The position numbers and the translations under genes are program-made. From assembly GCA_020631735.1 (NCBI GenBank), contig CM036160.1, forward strand, positions 7,052,407-7,116,406: a DNA stretch of 64,000 nucleotides, in the 5' to 3' direction. The DNA is from Saccharum officinarum. Taxonomy: Eukaryota > Streptophyta > Magnoliopsida > Poales > Poaceae. Shown here in pieces: positions 59,636 to 64,000 of the stretch; position 1 is the first letter of the stretch; each line of letters opens with the position of its first letter. The notes below the pieces were generated by a model that was not told the DNA's origin, did no database searches, and saw nothing but the letters and a program-made list of their open reading frames with translations.

Positions 59636-60042
59636 GACTACCCGTAAAAACTTTAGAGTATGAATATAGTGTAAAAACTGTTGCACTGGGTACTCTAAAA
59701 CGATACTCTATCTTTTCTCTCACTTTATATTTAGAGTGGTACTGTGCTTACTCTATACTTAATAGTGGCGGGCCCCACTAGCTAAACAAAGGAAAAAAAT
59801 GCTATAACTCACAAACCAAAAATCCAAATTAAATTTCGATTGCACCATTAAATTCGTCTCAATAAATCCTTCAAAACTAGATCACGCATGGATATATTTA
59901 GATAAAGTGACAAGTGGGTCCCACAGTGGATAGAGGATGATATAGAGGATGGATGAGTGCGGGAGAATTAAGTATAGAGAAGAGAATCTTGCTGACTGGA
60001 CGTATAGAGGATGAATATAGAGGTCCATGAGTGCGGGTAGTC
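59636..60042. mobile_element. Tourist-like MITE, GACTACCCG ends (copy 2, inverted)
   Basis: 407 bp, beginning GACTACCCGTA and ending TGCGGGTAGTC, flanked by TAA (59633-59635 and 60043-60045), which fits a PIF/Harbinger duplication. It is the same family as 56729-57168 but in the opposite orientation, about 2.5 kb away. Confidence 0.88.
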
Positions 60043-60828
60043 TAAGAACTTGTTTGTATTTACAAACCGCATGAACGAAAGGTCTGAAAACTGCTACTCT
60101 ACTTGACAATACTCAATAAGACACCAATGATATTTAGGAAAGGGAACCGACAGAATCATAGACTCAACATAAGCCCCTTCCGTACTTTTTTTAAAATGAT
60201 TGGTAAAACAGGCGAATATACAAAAACAGGAGCCTTATGATTTTCCAAAAGATGGCCATGAATATTAGTAGTTACTTTAGCAGTCGCACTACAGTAGCGC
60301 CATTTGTACCAACGAAAAAGCTCGAGCGTACACTGCACTACTAGCAATTAGAGTCCCGAGAGCTCAAACAACACAAGGACAAGACGCACAGCTAGACTAG
60401 AGTACTAGACCGGTAGAGCCCAGATAAAACAGGACAGGCTCTTCATCGTTCTTCAAAGAGCCGGGATGGGGATATGAATTTTGTGACAAGAATGCAACTA
60501 TATTAAAGTATAGAGCATGCCTATTGGGCTGTCACCGTCCACGCACACATTCGCTCAAGGCTTCTCTGTCGAGGCCAACTAGCCCAGCTATTCAATTTAC
60601 AAAATCTAAGCACTACCACCCAAAATTCACACTTCCATGATGGTTACAAGGTGAAACAATAATCATAACCCCATGTGGTTTTTTGGAAGGAGAAACGTGG
60701 TAGGTCCAGGAGGGCGTCTGAATTGACCTGCCACACGAACCCCAGCCCCACGGTTTTAAGTCATGCACAGTGGCGCCTCAAGTGAAGGAGCAATGTCCCA
60801 AATGACCCAGCTGCACGCAAACCTCTTC
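60043..60828. other. Intergenic and probable PLAA-type gene 3' UTR
   Basis: No reading frame with recognised content. The right end is presumably the 3' untranslated region of the gene at 60829. Confidence 0.45.
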
Positions 60829-63800
60829 TCAGCTTGTTAGCGATTCGATATCACCTCCAACTTCTGCAACCTTCGTGTCCATAGAAGACTTCACACTGCT
60901 CGCGACGCTCTTAACATCAAGGTCGAGAGCAAGGGACTTCACGAGGCCCTTGAGCATCTTGAGTAAATTAGGTTAAGGGCAACACATGCCAAAGCATGAA
61001 AATTTAGAAGAAATGATGAAACCAATAAAATTGCAGTGCATGAAACGCTGCAATAATGGAATGTTGAAAAAGGATACAAGAGAACCGATTGCAACAAGTG
61101 CCCGGTATTTTGAGTCGAAATCTTGAGTGTCATCTTCAGCGATCTGTAAGGTCAAGAAATGTAAGACATGGGATTTCTCTGGAAATTGCATTGGCTGGAT
61201 ATAGTAGGCTGGAAAACTCACTTCAAGGGTGGCAGAAAGAATTTGCGCCTGACTTTGTTCATCCTTTGATTCAATTGAAAGAACAGCATAGCTGCACAGC
61301 AAATGTAAGGAACTTCAGCAATCTCGAATGCTCTTTTCATTTTCTAATGCTGTGGAAGCAAAATTGCAATGCATAAATAGGTAGACTTCAACTTGAGACT
61401 CACTTCAGTAGAAGCGTGGCATATGCCAAGTGTGCATTCTTGCTAAAAGAAGACTTGCAGTTAGACAAGGAATCAATGATCTGAAATTAGGAAATAAAAT
61501 TGTCAGTCCAGAAAAAGCAAGACTAGATAACAGGCCAATATGTTTTATGCACAACAGACAAAGAAGAGAAAATAAATTATTTTAACTTGAGAACAGACCT
61601 CAGCGCAGTGGGTCCTCAACCACTGGTGCAAGCATGAGTTGTCAAACAAGTTTGTCACAGCTTTAAGAAGTGTAAGCAAATTTGCTGGCTGTACAGGCGG
61701 CGCAACAGCTTTACGAAAGGTTTCCAAAAGTATATCTGACAAACATGAGGAACGAAACTTTGTTCAGTACCAATAGATATTGTTTGATTTTCAGTAAGAG
61801 CCAATTCTAGTGATTAAAATACATAGTGTAGACAATTAGACAATCTATGCTTGAATAGGTGCAGATAATTCAGAAGTGAAAGGCTGGGATTAGCAAAAAA
61901 GAGTGCTATCCAAACTCCTACCATTTCCAGTTTCGATGGTCTTGAGAAGTAAAGCAGCTCCATCAGGATGCAACACGAACATTCTCAGAAAATCAATAAC
62001 TGCAAGGTCGAAAGACACCTTTCAGATCGACTGAAAACCAACGCCGTAAAAAAATTGAAGTTTATAAATATTTAAAAGCAAGAACATCTTGTGATCCAAA
62101 GAGGATATATAATCTTGTGATCCAAAGAGGATATATACCTGGAAACATCATTTGTGGAGGCCAAGACTTCAATATCTTTACCAACAATGCCATATCAGCA
62201 TCTGCAAGTTTACTTGTGTGATAAAATGATGTCTCTTTCAACACTTTCACTATGGCAGGTAATCTTGACATCTCCGTCTCAGACAGAGATAATTGTTTCT
62301 GTTCCTGAATACAGATAAGTTAAAATTAAACCATGTGGAGGTATCTCTGATGAACTTCTTGAAAGGATTACTTTTATTCTAAACAACCCATGTGGAGGTA
62401 TCGCCTACTAGACTGTCAGTTAGCATTGGTCGAGGTCCACCAAAGTCCAACCACAGCATCTATAAACGCTTTGAGCTAGATCTTAGATGAACTATTGTAA
62501 ATAGTGTGTAACACACAAGCTTAGTTTAGTCCACAACATACCAAAAGCACAAGGAACAAGTCAGTAAGTAATTTAGCAGGTTACTCCAGGTTTATAGATA
62601 TATGCTATTCATGCTTCACACTAGCATTCTATGTTTTTTTTCTCGAATACGCAGGAGAGCTGCGTATCATTTCATTAAGAAGAAGAGTTGTAAAATACAA
62701 CATGCACACCACCCACACACCCCTTAACGTTAATCAGCAACTAGCATTCTATGTTGATTAGCTTAACCCTACTTAATGCATGTTTGGGACTTATAACAAA
62801 CTTTTCCCCTAACTCGAGTTATTTACTCATGTGTCGTCCCCATCACCTCCACATCTCCAATGAAGATTATGTCTCTCCCTTTCAACATATACTTCTACAC
62901 ATTATATTTTTCAAGACAAGTCAGTTGGTGTGCAAGGGACAAAGGTTACTCATACCCACTGCTGAAAACTCATTAACATAAGACCTAATGCATCGAAATA
63001 GATCTAAAAGCACATGGAATGATGTAAACAAAACTACATTTTCTAGGTTCCGGGAAGAAATATTGATATGTTAGTTTTTTGGAAGAAACAAAAAGCGCCA
63101 GGAAATAAGCTTTCAGATTACCGAGTCAGATGAAAGTCTTGCATTAAACTCTGTAACTTTCTTTACGATTCCATCGAACTGAGCTGTCTCAAATGATAGC
63201 ATTCCACTCTGCAAATCAAATAAGTTGTAAAAAGGTTGCAAGACAAATCATGTATTATTTAATGGCAACTTGCTTCTGGTTTTTAAAAAAAATTGCATTA
63301 ATCATCAGCTACTGCCAACAAAAGATCAGGCAGATGACTGGATCAGAATTTTGACCTATACTGCCTTTATTGTCTTGTACAAGGCTTTGTTTGACTTGGC
63401 AAGAAACTTTGACCATTAGTTCTTGTATACATATATTATACTAACATAATCAATATTGTTAAAAGTTCTATGAATCTATCAGGATACCTTCCTGTAACTA
63501 AAAAACATGTTCAGTTGAAATACTTGTACTGCAAGACATGTCATTTACTTTTGAAGTGTGCGGACACCTTATTAACAACAACAAAGGCAAGGGAGTTCGT
63601 TCAAAAAAAAAAGGCAAGGGAAGAAATAAGTATCCACCACTGTCAAGGGATGCAAAGGGCGCAATTAGTATATAGCGCAACATTGTCACTAAACTCTTGC
63701 ACTTGCAAGTAACCTTCACCAATACCACACAGTTTCCAAAATCAAGTGAAATTTAACCGAGCCTCAAGTCCAAGTATCAGTGTTATTTCAAAAATAAATA

Positions 63801-63937
63801 TACGTAACAATCATGAAGATCGGTAGTTTTTTTTTCCTCAAAAACGCAGGAAAGCTGCGCATCATTATATTAAGAAGAAAGAATGAAGATCGGTAGTACC
63901 TTTGGTATGTGCTTGAAAGTTGGTTTTGGAGCATTAC
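60829..63937 (-). CDS. PLAA/DOA1(UFD3)-type protein, C-terminal PUL domain, partial
   Basis: The C-terminal part of the ubiquitin-binding CDC48/p97 cofactor family (WD40-PFU-PUL). The PUL domain is an armadillo-like fold that binds CDC48. Exons (minus): 63937-63900, 63208-63122, 62304-62139, 61999-61922, 61735-61599, 61480-61404, 61291-61222, 61143-61078, 60957-60829 (stop TGA 60829-60831). All joins keep frame and are GT-AG. Readable blocks are NAPKPTFKHIPK, MLSFETAQFDGIVKKVTEFN, MALLVKILKSWPPQMMFP, VIDFLRMFVLHPDGAALLLK, DNSCLHQWLRTHCAEV, NAHLAYATLLLNYAVLSIE, YRALVAIGSL and LDVKSVASSVKSSMDTKVAE. About 282 residues are visible. The WD40 and PFU parts lie to the right of the window. Two short LINE pieces sit in its introns. 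Confidence 0.88.
62636..62739 (-). mobile_element. Short 5'-truncated LINE in a PLAA intron
   Basis: 104 bp beginning with a T-run (minus-strand poly(A)) followed by CTCGAATACGCAGGAGAGCT. It is flanked by the 16-bp duplication ACTAGCATTCTATGTT (62620-62635 and 62740-62755). Its end matches the insertion at 63828-63882. Confidence 0.9.
63828..63882 (-). mobile_element. Tiny LINE 3'-end insertion next to a splice donor
   Basis: 55 bp, T-run then CCTCAAAAACGCAGGAAAGCT, flanked by the 15-bp duplication ATGAAGATCGGTAGT (63813-63827 and 63883-63897). The right duplication ends directly beside the donor GT (plus AC at 63898-63899) of the exon at 63900-63937. Confidence 0.9.
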
Positions 63938-64000
63938 CTACAAAATAAGTATGTATTACGTCAAGATTCAGGATACAGCCCCAAAAAAACAGTTAAGGAT

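Overview
This is a nuclear segment of a grass genome, most likely a panicoid grass of the Andropogoneae (sorghum, Miscanthus and sugarcane group). The evidence is GT-AG split plant genes (DDM1, a phytosulfokine precursor, a BTB protein, a PLAA/DOA1-type protein), abundant grass MITEs, a Pack-MULE, and nested copia-type retrotransposons whose LTRs carry GACCGGACGCGTCCGGTC palindromes. The genus is an inference. No bacterial, plasmid or CRISPR structure is present.

Left part (1-16.6 kb): a complete Pack-MULE (120-2434, 9-bp target duplication) holds fragments of a receptor kinase and of a xyloglucan endotransglucosylase. An F-box pseudogene (2594-4560) is split by an 822-bp hAT-like insertion. 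A run of MITEs and a retroposed sequence follows. A box C/D snoRNA candidate (10704-10786, minus) lies downstream of a TATA/telo-box/site II promoter. Next are a decayed bZIP copy (11462-11690), an intact single-exon bZIP gene (12227-12952, minus) and a 1.24-kb foldback element (15397-16634).

Gene-rich centre (16.6-25 kb): DDM1 (17691-23001, plus, 13 coding exons, 792 aa), the SNF2 remodeller that keeps transposons methylated, has the foldback element immediately upstream of its promoter. A two-exon phytosulfokine precursor gene (24559-24925) follows.

Retrotransposon nest (26.2-49.3 kb): a degraded minus-strand copia element (host) was interrupted twice. One insertion is a young 10.4-kb element (28758-39125) that has gag but no pol, with near-identical 2547-bp LTRs. 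The other is a minus-strand Sirevirus-like element (39881 to beyond 49283) with an envelope-position ORF broken only by TAG codons. Its LTR in turn carries a solo LTR of the gag-only family (40328-42784). The gag-only and Sirevirus-like elements share their polypurine tract, terminal bases, promoter palindromes and a hairpin around the 3' LTR junction, which suggests mobilisation in trans. A 100-N assembly gap (49284-49383) truncates the nest.

Right part (49.4-64 kb): a truncated LINE, a BTB/POZ gene (51116-53848, minus), several MITEs including a 511-bp palindrome and an inverted Tourist pair, a tRNA-Glu(UUC) gene (58669-58742), and the 3' part of a PLAA/DOA1 (PUL-domain) gene (60829-63937, minus) that runs off the window. 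Coordinates were read by eye from the sequence; exon joins are predictions from GT/AG sites and reading-frame continuity.
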